Below are positions 13,105-28,659 of a stretch of 64,000 nucleotides of DNA, piece after piece. The stretch is from Kuschelorhynchus macadamiae (taxonomy: Eukaryota; Arthropoda; Insecta; Coleoptera; Curculionidae): contig JAUTXW010002490.1 in NCBI GenBank assembly GCA_030620095.1, forward strand, positions 77,001-141,000, given 5' to 3'. Position 1 is the first letter of the stretch. Each line of letters opens with the position of its first letter. The notes beneath the pieces are model-generated. The model was not told the origin of the DNA. It made no database searches and saw nothing but the letters and a program-made list of their open reading frames with translations. The translations under genes were made by a program, and so were the position numbers.

Positions 13105-15149
13105 ATTGGTAATATAGCTCATGTAATAAATGTGAGAAAATTTGTACTATTAAAAAAAAGCCTTATTTGTTATATTTTACAAAATATATACCTAGATTCT
13201 GTACATAAAGGTTATTTAGTTTATTATGATTTCTTATTATTAGTGTAAAGAAGAGAAAAGGTCGTTAAACAGAATAATATTTGCCCTGAAAAAAGGCAAA
13301 AATTTACCCATGCGCTTATGTTTTAATATCTTCAGGTTATGTATTTTAAGGTTTTCAAGTCAAGTTTAGTGACGACGCAAATCCTTAAAAAATATTTTAA
13401 AGTGGGGCCTCGTTTGGAAATTATGCGGTGGGGTGGATAAAATCTTTATATCCAGGACCAGTTGTTAGCATCTTGCATCTGTCCATGATGCCTGATGCAT
13501 GGGATATCGAAATCGCGTTCTGCAGTTCTGCAACAGATTTAATGCAAATATTAAATAATAGTAAGAATAATAAGCATATATTTTAACCTTGTTTGTAATA
13601 TTTAAGTAAAGAATTCCCATTTTTCTACTGGAGAAATGCTGTCTGGAACAATACCTAAGATTTGGGTATGTATAATTGTCAAAATAAAATGGTGTTTTCT
13701 TTAAACACACGTACTGTCCAAAATTTAGGTATTTGATGTCCTGATAGCATTTCTGTAAGGACGTTGAATATAGGGCACAAATTCAAGGCCTTCTGAGCCA
13801 TTCATGAGGTTTGGTGACTATAAAAACATCAGATACTGCCTATCAAATTAACAGGCATTTATTTAAGTTAATTATACCTCTGTTAAATTGGAATAAAGTA
13901 GAAATCAAAAATGTTAATGTCACGATTACCTAGAAAGGTACCTATAGAGCCGTATTAAAGTTAAAAAAATTATTTATTTAAAAACCTACAACAAAAATAC
14001 TTTTTTTGTGTATATCAAAAATATTCATATTCCCGTATTTTTACATGTAATGTAAATACTATGGAAACCATCATGGCTGCGGCGTACTTTAATCATTATA
14101 TTTTCCTACACAAATGTATGAAAGTCAAGTTATCCGGCGCATTCGCCGTAATGTAATAATGGTTGTCTTTCCTTGTCATTCATTAAGCTCACATAGAAAG
14201 AAAGAGTAAGCAAGAAAATTATCTCGAGGCCATCTGTTCAACTCGTTTTAGTCGATAATTTTAGGTACAGGCTGCCCATAAAAACAGGCAGCTCGTCTGG
14301 TACAGCGCTGGCCATAAATTTTGAGACGCCATTTGGCTATATTATTGTTATCGAATACCTGCTTGAGATTTTCATTTTATTTATGTAAGGATTTGAGTTT
14401 CTCTCGTCTCTATTTAATAAATAGCTTGATAAAATGGTTTTACTACTTTGTATTGACAATATGTGGTTTGGTAATAATTAGGATAACCATATTAGTAGAA
14501 TAATCGACATAAATGCGACGAGCAAATAAAAAGTTCTGCTGTAGCTACATTTTATCTGTGCTGCTTCTTTGCTGGGGTTGTCATAACTTTAAAGAAAATT
14601 GTTTTACTTAGATGACCAGATTTTTTTAGAACGAAAATAGGACATTTTGACTTTTACTTTCGTCAAAATGTACTCGTTCTCGTCAATGAAACGATAATTA
14701 TTATACAGAGTGTGCGTGGAGTTGGGTTACAGATGGACAATTTTTATATTTTTGATATTAGGTAAAAAAGTAATTCTTCATAAAAAGTTTTGATTATCTG
14801 AAAAAATAATGCCATTTTATATACAGGGTACGAAATAAATACAAACATAGAAGTTTTCAAAACAAAAAAAACCTTTGAAATAGCCAAGTTAACAAGCTCT
14901 TTAAATACAAGTCAAAAAGCTTCTAGAAGATGTTTGATAATAGACTTGTTTCGGAGAAAATTAATGGTGAATATGTAAAAATAACGCATATTTTTTAGAA
15001 AAGCAAAACTTTTTATGAACGATAAATTTTTCGTGTAAAATCACAAATAAATATTACCAATTTTCGACTTATTGACCATTAAATGACCCAAAAACTATAC
15101 CTCGTACAAAAATAATTTTAAATTTCTGTTTAGCTCGAATTTCTATGTT
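13105..15149. other. Non-coding; mariner-like ends at 14703 and 14821
   Basis: No gene recognised. 'tacagagtgtgcg' (about 14704) and 'tacagggtacgaaata' (about 14822) are probably relic transposon termini. A small open frame on the minus strand (13465-13710) has no recognisable content. Confidence 0.4.
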
Positions 15150-15800
15150 CTCCAATATGGCTATCTTAGAAAATTTGATTTCCCTTTGTTGTATTACCTA
15201 CTGGTTTTTGCGTATGTTTTTGCACACCTTGTATATTATATGGCATTTTTTTGCAGATACGTGAAATCTGCAGGGATTTCATATACAAATATTTTATTAG
15301 GTCGCCATTTTGTTCCGCCATTTTGAATTCGCACCACAATTTTACCATGCCACAATTAATTCTTGCACAGAATTTGAAATCTTTTTAAATCGTTTTTCAG
15401 ACTGAATTTTAAAATATTTTATTAAGCCGCCATTTTGTTTCACCATCTTGGATTCGTACCAAAATCGTACCAGTTGATTCCTACGTAATTTTTAATTTTT
15501 GCGCAAAATCGGAGGTAAATTAGATACATAGTTTTTTAGTAATAACTTTTCACTGGGCCACCATTTTGTTTCGCCATATTGGATTTTTTCAAAATGTTAC
15601 AAGGGCATTCCTATGTGGCCCTTAATTTTTTACCAAAATTTGAAGTCAACCGGGTAAGTAGTTTTTTGCTAAGCCGCGAACAATCAGCTAGACAGACCAC
15701 CGACAGGAATCCGGAAAACATGTTTTTCGGCATCTAGAAACCTCGAAACGTAAATATCTGAAAAAATCTCGGAGGGTGATCTTTTCACGGTTACAATACT
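15150..15800 (+). repeat. Degenerate tandem array with gccattttgtt core
   Basis: Units begin near 15301, 15426 and 15556 (spacing about 125-130 bp), each with c(c/g)gccattttgtt, then (c/g)ccat.ttg.attc or a similar string; a weaker unit precedes them at about 15155. The array ends in gacagaccaccgacagg and ttttcggcatctagaaacc, the part shared in inverted orientation with 6050-6260. Probably the non-coding part of a dispersed transposable element. Confidence 0.6.
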
Positions 15801-15949
15801 TCCCTTTTATGAGGGAAGTAAAAAGATGCAATTTTTTGTAGATAGAGAAATTATGTAAATGCAAAAAATGAAGGTTTGGATATATTGCACAAAATCGATT
15901 CTTCTACTCTATATTCGGTAAATACTACTTTGTGGCACTGATTTGGGGG

Positions 15950-16200
15950 ATGTAAGTACGTTTCCTCTTCAGTATACTTAGGAAGTAAACACTTACTTCG
16001 TAAGTGAGGTAAGTAAATTGATTGGGGGAGGTAAGTATGTACGTCCCCAGGGAGGTAAGTAAATGTACTGACAAAATTTGACACTGACAAAGTGATTCTC
16101 CATACAAACAATTTTTTTGATTATTGGAAATACGGAGTAGAAAAATACACAACTTGGGAGGAAAGACTCTTGACTAGTCTCGGAGGTAAGTGTTACCTAC
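15950..16200 (+). repeat. Cluster of GGTAAGT-like motifs
   Basis: gtaagt occurs at about 15953, 16000, 16010, 16031, 16055 and 16187, four times as (g)aggtaagt. Each is a near-perfect 5' splice-site consensus on the + strand. No exon could be recognised next to them, so they read as a short imperfect repeat rather than demonstrated donors. Confidence 0.55.
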
Positions 16201-17891
16201 CTCTCTTGTTGCGTAAATAACTATTTCCTAAATATGATAGTTTCTGAGATAAATAGATCGCAATCTGTACTTAATCTTATCCCATTGACATCTCCTGTCA
16301 AGTTAAAAATACAAAAATTGTGAACACGTCCGGGGAGCAAATTTGTATTAATTCAACCAAAAACCGTTTTTTCAAGGGGAGATCCGAATCTTCAATATAT
16401 GATAATTAGTTTCTACAACACTACAAACTTGGCATGTAAGGTCGCGAATTTCAATTTAATTCCATATATAAAACACTCGGAAAGGAGTTCTTTAAAGAAA
16501 GAGTCGGATTTTGAAAGTTGTGGGGCATTTTAAAATTCTTAAAAACTGGAATACTTCTATGAAAATACGAAAATCCAATAAAAGTAGACATTTTGTACAT
16601 ATTTAAAGCGGTTTTACAAGTGCCCCTTAAGTTAGATCCAAAACTTTGACAGGCATCATGCCTTTTAACCGGATGTGGTTTTAATATTTTTAAATGAAGG
16701 GTTTGTTTTGTTTCGGGGTAATTCTTAGGGTACGGTATTTTTTAAATTTATCTCACATTTAAGAGCCTTTAATTTTTTATTTTTTGAACTAGATCACACA
16801 TTCAACAAACTGTAGGATTCTAAGGTGAGTTTTGATATGTGATATGAAAAGTGACATACTATCAAGTGTCAAAGTTATTGCCATGCATTATTTTTTAATG
16901 GGCCACAATGTATGTTTGATATTTATCAATCTGGTCTTGTTTGCTAAACTTACTTTATTTATATTTAAAAACAACCGAGAAAATGTAATGGTATTTATGC
17001 TATAATAGGTTACTATATATAAACCCACCCTCTGACGCTGTTCCTAAGCTTTTGCAAGCCAATTATGTAATGCTAATTAATCCCCAGTTCAATTTTAATA
17101 TTAGTCGAACTTAGCTTTTTGTAAAATTAGGAAATTGAAATTTAAGTAATTTATCGTCGTCTTCCTGCCTAATTAGTGATCACAATCCACCGTTCTTTTA
17201 TGTTGGTTCCGTTTTTTAATTTTTGTTAAAATGTCAATCGTTTTGACTCCGGCCTCAAGCGTTGAAAACCCCATCTTGTTTCTATGGGATTTAGGAACGT
17301 CCTTTTTATTTCACCTAAATTTTACAAAAAAATAAACCATCCCGGAAAAAAAACTATATTCGGACTATGATTGTTCGGCTATTTTTGGAAATCTGGCTGC
17401 TTGTTTAAAACTACATAAAAAGTTACGCTCCATCAACACGATTTAAGCGCGAAGCACAATGCAAATTACGTCAATCGCTTTCGTCCATTTATGTCAAACT
17501 GTATTTTTCTGTGTGGGTTTTTCAGTGTTTTGTTAGATACTTTTTTGAAATATACATAATAAAGGGTTATATTTATATATTTAGACAAATTTATCTATTT
17601 TTGTACCAGAAACTTGTACTTTTTATATTTCGTTTTTGTTGATTAGTTTTTACGTTAAACGTTTATGGACGTTCCGTGTGTTCCAAAAGTTAGTGGTAGC
17701 TTCTACGGTTACCCCTATAATATAGAAGTGTGTCACATAAAACGATGTACTCCCATTTACTCCATATTTTGTTTTAGATGGTTCATGTTGTCACTTATGT
17801 AGGGTTTCGGTCAAATTTCTCCTTTGTCTTTAAAAAATATAGGTATCAGACTTTGCTAGATATTTTTTTATTAGATATAAAATGACATACA

Positions 17892-17893
<2 letters not shown>
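16201..17893. other. Non-coding stretch
   Basis: I see no gene, transposon protein motif or notable repeat here. Confidence 0.4.

Positions 17894-17932
<39 letters not shown>
17894..17932. repeat. (TA)n microsatellite
   Basis: Uninterrupted AT dinucleotides, about 39 bp. Confidence 0.95.
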
Positions 17933-17935
<3 letters not shown>

Positions 17936-18331
17936 CATATAGCCACCTGTGGAGAAACCCACAACCCAAGAGTATTTCGAAATTTTAACGCGGCAAGAAC
18001 TATTATATAGTAGAAAAAGGATTTTTTTTTGGACGAACGCTAAAGCAAAAATTTTAATGTGCTTTAGCAGTAGCAGCGGTATTATAAGGGTTCCAATTCC
18101 AAACCGTGCTGAGATTAATTCCTCTGTTTAATCACAAACAGTTTACACCAGTGGTCTCGTCTTTTACAGAAAATTATGACGCTTCGATAGGTCATTTTCT
18201 ATAGAGGGTTCAGATTATTGTTTCTAGTTTAGTAGTAGAATATCTTTTAATATGAGCCTAAACTTTTATTAAGTTTGCGTGCCTTGAAATAAATAGACAG
18301 AGTGTAAACTTTAACTCAAATTTATATTATA

Positions 18332-20298
18332 CAGTGTCCACAAACAACCCCTACAAAATGAAAGGGGTGATTCTACATAAAAAAATTTTCATAATAACCT
18401 ACTCAACAACGCTAGAGGTAACCGTTCTCGAGCAACTTGCAAGTTTATGCGTCGATGCAAGGAAAACATTTTTTTAATAATAATAAACTGAGGTGTATTT
18501 ATTTCAAAGCAATACAAAATTAAAGGTAAGTATGAATTTTTCTTCGGCCACGTGATGACCGTTAGTTTAAAGGCATAATGTAATTCTTTTTTTTAGAGAA
18601 CGTCTGATACGTTTATAAATATTCTGCATTTGTCTGAACTCATTGCAGGCATTTTGAATTCGCAACCAGAGCTGCTCACGCATTTGTATTGGAACGGACT
18701 ACACATGGCATTTGAGAAAACCCCATATACAAAAATCACAAGGATTTAAATCTGGCGACCTAGCTGGCCATTGAACTGGTCCGCCTCTACCAATCCACTG
18801 ATCCAGATATTGACGCACATTTCGACTAAAATGAGTCGGACACCCATCGTGCATAAACCACATGGCTTGCCGAATATTTAAAGGAACTTCCTCTAGTAAT
18901 GTGGGTAAAATATTCTGAAGAAAATTTAAAGACTCTTCCCCTGTTAGTTGACCTGGCAACTCAACAGGTCCAATTAGGTTGTTGTTTACAATTCCAATAC
19001 ACACATTAATACTAAACCTATGTTGATGTTTGGTTTCTTTCACAACATAGGGATTATCCCCAACATATGCATAAGGATGTGAATTGGGTAAATTATTAAT
19101 TCTGTCTGATCCAATCGAAAAATACTACACGCGCAGGGAAATCACCCTCCATCATAGCATGCACCTTTCAAAAATGAAACGGATGTAAGTTCTCCTTGTG
19201 TATAATATTACTTACAGATGATTTGCAAATTCCTGGATGCATCGCCCACAATATCGACAACTTAATTCTGGGTTATCTTCTAGATCCATCAGAATAGCTT
19301 CTTCAAATTCCTCAACTACAACGGGATGCGTACCCGTTTCATTTTTTTTTTTTGAGATACCGATACGGTTTCCCTCAACCTCTAGTGAAGTGCCGTATAG
19401 GTTGTATGAGTCGGATTGATTCTATTCGAAAACTTTTAAACATATCTACGTTGTGCCGCTCGAGCGTTACACTCAACTTCCCCGTAGATTAAATGCATAT
19501 CTGCATATTCTTCATTACTAAACGAAGCCATTTTAAAAAAAAATGTAAATTAAAATCTTACTTTCAATTAAATCAAATTATTAATATGACAATAAAAATT
19601 TTGTCAAAAATGACACTTGCGTTTATTACTGTTAAGACCGGTTACCTAGCATTGTTGAGTAAGTATACCTTTTTTATGAATAAATACTTACTTTCCCAAG
19701 CAAAAAAAGTTTAGTTTACTACGTTCTCTAAAAAAAAGAATGACATTATGCCTTCAAACTAAGGGTCATCACGAGGAGCATTTATTATAGGTTAGAATAA
19801 TTCATACTTACCTTTAATGTTGTATTGTGAAATAAATACACCTTAGTTTATTATTATTAAAAAATTTGTTTTCCTTGCATCGACGCATAAACTTACAATT
19901 TGCTCGAGAACGGTTATCTCTGGCGATGTTCAGTAAGTATAGCTTTTTGCTTAGAACAGGTACAAGAATAATATTTATTCGTAAAAAAACCCAGAAATGC
20001 ATCGCCAAAAAAGTTAGGGCAAATTTACATAAATAATAGTAGCGTACGTAGCGACCTCTAAGTGTCACATGAAATCTAATACCAAATTATGATTCCTCAC
20101 CCAAAAAATATCCTGAATGCCCAATTTCGTAAGAAAATTTTATTATTTGCAACAGATATTTAATAAAAAATAAAATAAAATTCATATTTCAACACCTTGT
20201 ATCTCCGAAACGAAGCATTTTCGGAACTAGGTTAATATGAAATTTTTTTTATGTAGAATCACGCCTTTCATTGTATGGGGGCATTCGTGGACACCCCG
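18332..20298 (-). mobile_element. Mariner-like element with long terminal inverted repeats
   Basis: The left end (TA then cagtgtccac) is matched inverted by gtggacaccccg then TA at the right, so TA duplicates flank an element of about 1.97 kb. The inverted repeats are long. 18332-18400 pairs with 20235-20298, and 18405-18605 pairs with about 19725-19935, sharing gcgtcgatgcaaggaaaac and aggtaagtatgaatt. The right repeat is split by about 300 bp of extra sequence (19936-20234). The transposase fossil lies between, on the minus strand. The outer 150 bp of the right end is duplicated in inverted form at 24120-24270 as part of the palindrome. Confidence 0.85.
18560..19500 (-). pseudogene. Mariner-like transposase, broken
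   Basis: The best frame is 18699-19043 on the minus strand (114 codons). It contains FMHDGCPTHFSRNV, with a catalytic Asp in MHD, and then WPARSPDLNPCDFCIWGFLK, with the last Asp of the DDE/D triad in SPDLNP. Upstream on the same strand (19044-19500) lie further pieces such as THPVVVEEFEEAILMDLE and NNLPNSHPYAYVGDNPYVV, interrupted by stops. Downstream, QNIYKRIRRSLKKR gives the C-terminal helix. This is the cut-and-paste DDE transposase of a Tc1/mariner-superfamily element, inserted in TA. Multiple stops mean it cannot be made whole. Confidence 0.85.
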
Positions 20299-20559
20299 TA
20301 TATTCGAAACATATGTAAATGTATTGATTCGCAGTCGCTTACACCGCATTAAACGACACTGCTATTATGGTTTTCTAAAGTTATTGACACAACTTCTTGT
20401 ATAAAACATATTGTAGGCATCCAACGGATTGTCGTATACGAAATATTTCAATGTGACTGTTGAATATGGCAGTTGTTAAGTTGAATAGTTTTCCTTCTTT
20501 TTTTTTCTCCGGTTTATAGTGGCTGTATGATGCTACTCAGGTGAAGTTAAAAAAGAAGA

Positions 20560-20562
<3 letters not shown>

Positions 20563-20625
<63 letters not shown>
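20563..20625. repeat. (TA)n microsatellite, left palindrome arm
   Basis: About 63 bp of TA with one ATG interruption. It adjoins the left end of the Tc1-like element and mirrors the tract at 23797-23857. Confidence 0.95.

Positions 20626-23796
<3,171 letters not shown>

Positions 23797-23857
<61 letters not shown>
23797..23857. repeat. (TA)n microsatellite, right palindrome arm
   Basis: About 61 bp of pure TA. It is the counterpart of 20563-20625 but without that tract's internal ATG. Confidence 0.95.
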
Positions 23858-23860
<3 letters not shown>

Positions 23861-24269
23861 TTTTCTTCTTTTTTAACTTCACCTGAGTAGCATCATACAG
23901 CCACTATAAACCGGAGAAAAAAAAGAAGGAAAACTATTCAACTTAACAACTGCCATATTCAACAGTCACATTGAAATATTTCGTACACGACATTCCGTTG
24001 GATGCCTACAATATGTTTTATACAAGAAGTTGTGTCAATAACTTTAGAAAACCATAATAGCAGTGTCGTTTAATGCGGTGTAAGCGACTGCGAATCAATA
24101 CATTTACATATGTTTCGAATATACGGGGTGTCCACGAATGCCCCCATACAATGAAAGGCGTGATTCTACATAAAAAAAAATTCATATTAACCTAGGTCCG
24201 AAAATGCTTCGTTTCGGAGATACAAGGTGTTGAAATATGAATTTTATTTTATTTTTTATTAAATATCTG

Positions 24270-24492
<223 letters not shown>

Positions 24493-24539
24493 TTATATAC
24501 ATTTGGAAACATTATTCGTTTCAATGTTACATATACATA

Positions 24540-24694
24540 GAATAGAACATCTAGAACTTTAATTTTCAATATATTACATTATACCATTACAATTATTTCG
24601 AGATACAGTGTCTTCTTCGGATGGAATTTACACTTTGGAAACATCCAAAGAAAACACTGTGTATATGGAAATTAAAGTTCTAGATGTTCTATTC
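24540..24694. mobile_element. Hairpin MITE, ~155 bp
   Basis: The ends gaatagaacatctagaactt and their inverted counterpart are near-perfect over about 27 bases. Inside, acagtgt.cttcttcggatg pairs with catccaaagaaaacactgt, giving a second stem. A related terminus (aactttaattt.ca.tatattacattatacca) occurs at 45995-46035 and, inverted, at 48555-48590. Confidence 0.75.
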
Positions 24695-24737
24695 AAAAAA
24701 TTTAGTTCTCTGTTCTGCTTATGCTAACGTCAAAAGG

Positions 24738-24800
24738 TTTAAACCTATAAGTGTCAAGTTAGACCTGGTCCACGTTTGAACCATTTAGTAAATGTGGCTG
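24738..24800. mobile_element. MITE family 1, partial copy C
   Basis: Shares aagtgtcaagttagacct, ggtc..cgtttgaacc and tttagtaaatg with the right half of the copies at 9316-9515 and 40821-41038; the left half is missing. It ends about 180 bp before the first exon of zinc-finger block A. Confidence 0.65.
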
Positions 24801-24982
24801 TAATAGTAGTTTGACTTGATTCGGCATATATATTCAGCTATTGAGTAAATTTTAGTAAGATGTAGCAAAAAGTTGACATTTTAAATACCAGCCTTTGGTA
24901 ACTGCAATAATGATTTTTTTTTAAATAATTAATGTTAGGCAGGTTTATGAAATAAATCAATTATAGATGTCCCACTTTTTAG

Positions 24983-25669
24983 CCCAAACGAGATTTATCT
25001 AAATTTGGATCAAGATGGCGAAGAGATCTGGATAGAAGTCATGGACGATAATAATGTAGAAATGCTAGCTGAAAGTGCTAAGGGTCTGGAAGATGAATTA
25101 TTAAAAAATACAGAAGGTATTCAAATAAAAATAGAAAATCTGGAAGATATTAAAAGCGATTCGGAAGACTCAAACTCACAAACGGAAAACTCGGTTTTCT
25201 CAAAGGAAGATGTAAATAAACGAATGTGTAATGCATGTGGCTGTTCTTTTAAATTTCTCGCCCGTCATTTAGAGACCCATGGACCATACAATTGCGTTGA
25301 TTGTTTTATTCATTATCCAACCAAAGATCTACTTGACGAACACATTCGTGATTCTCATAGCAAAGACACGGAAATTTACACCTGTGAGATATGCAACTTG
25401 GGTTTTTCTTCTTTGACAAAATTGGGTATTCACAACTATAAACATACACAGACATACAGCTGTCCATTATGCAAGTTCACCGTGAAAGGGAAACACAAAT
25501 ATTCTTTGGTTAATCATATAAAGAGACACGAAGGACAGTATTCCGTATTTTGTGATATTTGTGGGCAAGGATTTATTGAGAAGCATATTTTGACCACTCA
25601 CATGGAGATACACGAAGCCATTCCCAAATATGTGTGTGAGGTTTGCAACAAGAAGTTTACTGTCAAAAG
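24983..25669 (+). CDS. C2H2 zinc-finger protein, block A exon 1
   Basis: Opens after cactttttag (3' splice site, AG at 24981-24982), completing a split codon with one base, and ends at aaaag|gtaggt with a codon split after two bases. It encodes 228 whole codons. First comes an acidic linker starting PNEIYLNLDQDGEE. Then come five C2H2 fingers and most of a sixth: MCNACGCSFKFLARH (short, 9 residues between Cys and His), YNCVDCFIHY, YTCEICNLGF, YSCPLCKFTV, VFCDICGQGF and YVCEVCNKKF. No suitable ATG opens the frame; the earliest Met, in IEVMDD, is 20 codons in, so an upstream coding exon is expected. Stop TAG follows directly if the donor is not used. An alternative acceptor at 24965-24966 would add a few residues but change the phase. 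Probable nuclear sequence-specific DNA-binding protein; target unknown. Confidence 0.9.
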
Positions 25670-27051
25670 GTAGGTGCGTGAATTTTTTTAAAATTTCTTA
25701 ATCTGTTAATGGTAGTCAATTTAACAAAAAATTTCGAGAAAAATCTCGAGTTTTTTTGTATAAACTAGTTGGTGGGATCACAAAAGAAGGGAATCCTGAT
25801 TTTTTGCACTGCACAACGTTCAACGACCGAAAGTCATATTTTTTAACTTTTTGTAGAAAAGTGTCATTTTTGACATTTTTTAAAGACGTTCTATTGTTTC
25901 GAGCGGAACAAAAAAAATTAATTTCTTTGTTTTTAAATTTCCCACAAAGCCGCGCAGGTTTGAGACGTCTATGTCCAATATATAATCTGCAAAACATGAC
26001 ATAAAGAATTTAAGAATTTTCTTCATAATTTTACTTTTGTTTAATAAATTTTATTGAAAGTATACTTTCATTGGTCACTAACAAGCATAACAAATTTTTG
26101 CTCTTCGGCTCTAAGACCAGTTACAAATTTCAATTCAGTTTGAAAATTGAATGGTCTAGTTTTTATGGAAAGAGGCCAAAGTGATTGTTTATTTTTTTTA
26201 AATGTGGTTCCTTTATTCACTTCAAAAGGGTACTAAAAATTATTTTTTTAAACAAGAATTTCAATTTATTTTCTTAATAATAAAAGAGCGATTATACTCA
26301 AAGGGAAAGTTAAATAGGTGCAAAAGCTTATCTTTAAACAAAAAAAATGTAATTATTAATATTTTATTTTTAAATAAAATAAATGTTATGTCTTTTTCAA
26401 ATATTTTGTTATAAAACGTTTAATTTAAAAATAAAATTGTAACGTAATATACTATATAGATCCTCGTTTCTGTTTAAAAATAACCTTATGTAACTATGTG
26501 GCTATCCTTTTGAGTATAAACGCTTTTGTGTCTACATTTAATTATAAAAATTATTATTTAAAACGCCAAATTTTGTCAAAAATTGAAGAGATTGTAAGAC
26601 CTATATTTAAAAAAATAAAACATTTAATTTTTCCAACTTACACAAAGACTACAGAAGATACAATTTTTAATCATAATGCAGTTTTAAACCATTCTGTTTA
26701 TATGCTTATTAACACTAGAAGTATCTTTTTACAAGTATCTGTATATAGTATATGATTTTGGTGGTTTGGTTTAAATATGTATTGAATAATAACAATAATA
26801 ATAATGATAATAATACATTTTTTCTTATTTTATATACCTAACAGTTGACAAAATTAAAGAATGAAGGGGCATTATCCAACAATGTCCCTCTTAACTAAAA
26901 TGATCGCAGACAAAACAATTCAGAAACTTCATTTGTGTTATTTACGCACACGTGTCCAGTAATAACATACTTATTTCTAATATTGCTCTCTCTCTCTCTG
27001 TCATCTTACAAACTTTTCCATGTCCCACCTTCTCCGAAAAACTTTCGGACT
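25670..27051. other. Block A intron 1, first part; no element recognised
   Basis: The intron begins with gtaggtgc at 25670 and runs to 32584. This part has only short AT-driven open frames and no recognisable protein motif. Confidence 0.5.
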
Positions 27052-27465
27052 CTTTGAAGTTAGCGGGATGTTTTACTAAGGAGTATAGGGGCATTATAAT
27101 TAAAGGAAAGTTGAAATTGGACCGAACAGGCCACTGTCATTTGAGGGGTCACTTAGAGCTGCTAGAGTTAGAGGATGACTCGACTTGTATCGCATGTGGT
27201 GAGGAGGAGGAGGAAACTCCGCTACACTATTTCGGTAGATGCGAAGCTAGGGCCAGACTGCGGCAAGACATATTCGGAGCCGCGGTGCTGCAAAGCGACG
27301 TTGTCAAGGACATTTCTTGGAAGAAGATCCTGGTCTGGTTTAAGGAAGTAATGGAGGTGGTGAAAATGGGGTGAGATCTTGAGGTAAACCGGAAGGGCCC
27401 TATTTAGCTTAAGGCATGGCTTCGGCCTCTCCTCAGTTTCTGCTACTACTAATACTACATGCATG
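27052..27465 (+). pseudogene. LINE ORF2 C-terminus with zinc knuckle, plus 3' tail
   Basis: The frame to 27374 reads LKLAGCFTKEYRGIIIKGKL, then RTGHCHLRGHLELLEL, then CIACGEEEEETPLHYFGRCE, and RARLRQDIFG. This is the RNase-H-adjacent end of R1/I/jockey-type LINE ORF2: LTGHC.L..HL followed by a C-x2-C...H...C knuckle (C.AC...EET..H....C). After the stop, gcatggcttcggcctctcct and a (TACTAC)-like end look like the 3' UTR and tail of such a LINE. The upstream reverse transcriptase is missing (5' truncation). It is more GC-rich than its surroundings, so probably a fairly young insertion. It sits in block A intron 1 and abuts a LINE on the other strand. Confidence 0.75.
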
Positions 27466-28190
27466 GGAACGCTAAACAAGTCGTTAAAACGTGTATCTCG
27501 GCAGTGAATGTAAGATAGCCGTTTAAGTTTTTGGTAAAAATATATGGGCTCCTTATAATAAAGTACTTTAAACACAACACTTAGAAACTGAGTCCGGTCA
27601 CGATGCTCAAAGTTTAACCATCCAGACCTAATTTGTTCCTCTGTAGCAGAAAGTGTTGTATTAAGAAAGGCGTTAAAAAAATTAAAGAATCAGTCAGTTT
27701 AAGCTTTACAAGTATCTAAAATATCTTTATATATGTAGAGAATCTTTAGTTTAGTGTACGTTTTTTTTGCAGAAGATAGGAAACATGCCTCTCGAACCTT
27801 AAGTTATTATTCATAACAACACCTACATTTTTACAACTACCCGTAGGGTTTAATTTTGTACTAGTTAATACTATATTAAAATTCTGATAAGGTTTGATTT
27901 GGGTTCTATTTTTACCAAAAACTGTTAATTGTGTTTTATTTTTATTTAGAGCAAGGTGATAATTTCTGGATCATGTGCTAAATAAGTGCAGATATGCGTT
28001 TATATTTCAATAGCCGTATCTAAATCAGTTAACCTAAAAGATATGTAAATTTGAATGTCATCAGCATATTGTTGTGAAGTATTTTATTTAAATTAGACGT
28101 GTATATACAGAACAAAATTAGTCTCAGTAGAGTTTCCTAAGGAATACCTTTAGAGATGTGTTCAAATTCCGAGACAATATGATTATATAC
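27466..28190 (-). pseudogene. LINE reverse transcriptase fragment (CR1/jockey-like)
   Basis: Read on the minus strand with frameshifts: ISKGIP, a stop, then LILFCIYTSNLNKILH, matching the GIPQGSILGPLLF..Y.S.L region; then QYADDIQIYISFRLTDLDTA with the catalytic YADD; then KNKTQLTVFGKNRTQIKPYQ, NVGVVMNNNLRFERH, TLSATEEQIRSGWLNFEHRD and YYKEPIYFYQKLKRLSYIHC. These follow in order the palm, thumb and C-terminal parts of a CR1/jockey-like LINE. Several stops make it dead. Its lower end coincides with the tail of the + strand LINE, so one probably inserted into or next to the other. Confidence 0.75.
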
Positions 28191-28512
28191 CACCCGTTGC
28201 CGCGAGTATAACTTATTTACGAAAACCACTTTTTAAAAAACAGTTTAATTGAAAATAACAAATTTGACTTAACATAGTAAATACAAATTCTCGAAGGTTA
28301 ACTGAAAATGAGTAATAATTAGTTTATAATTTGCTTAAATATGTACAAAATGCAGATTAGATAGTATGCTATGGTGACAGGTGCGAATGATGTCAGCTTG
28401 AGATTATCACGGGTATATGACCGGGTACTTGGCCTGTGTTTCACATATATCTCGCGTAAAGTAACTTCTCTAAAATCTGTCAAAACGTAATTATATTTTC
28501 AAAACTAAAAAA

Positions 28513-28513
<1 letters not shown>
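28191..28513. other. Intronic, nothing recognised
   Basis: Part of block A intron 1, between LINE debris and a long TA tract. No coding or repeat signal seen. Confidence 0.4.
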
Positions 28514-28561
<48 letters not shown>

Positions 28562-28568
28562 TATATAT

Positions 28569-28656
<88 letters not shown>
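28514..28656. repeat. (TA)n tract with two G interruptions
   Basis: About 143 bp of TA, broken near 28560 and 28570 by tagatatatagata. In block A intron 1. Confidence 0.95.

Positions 28657-28659
<3 letters not shown>

Noticed and set aside
15851..16152. Overlapping minus-strand frames of 75-86 codons
   Set aside because: They arise from the repeated gaggtaagt motif read in reverse (TYLP-type repeats); no protein signature.
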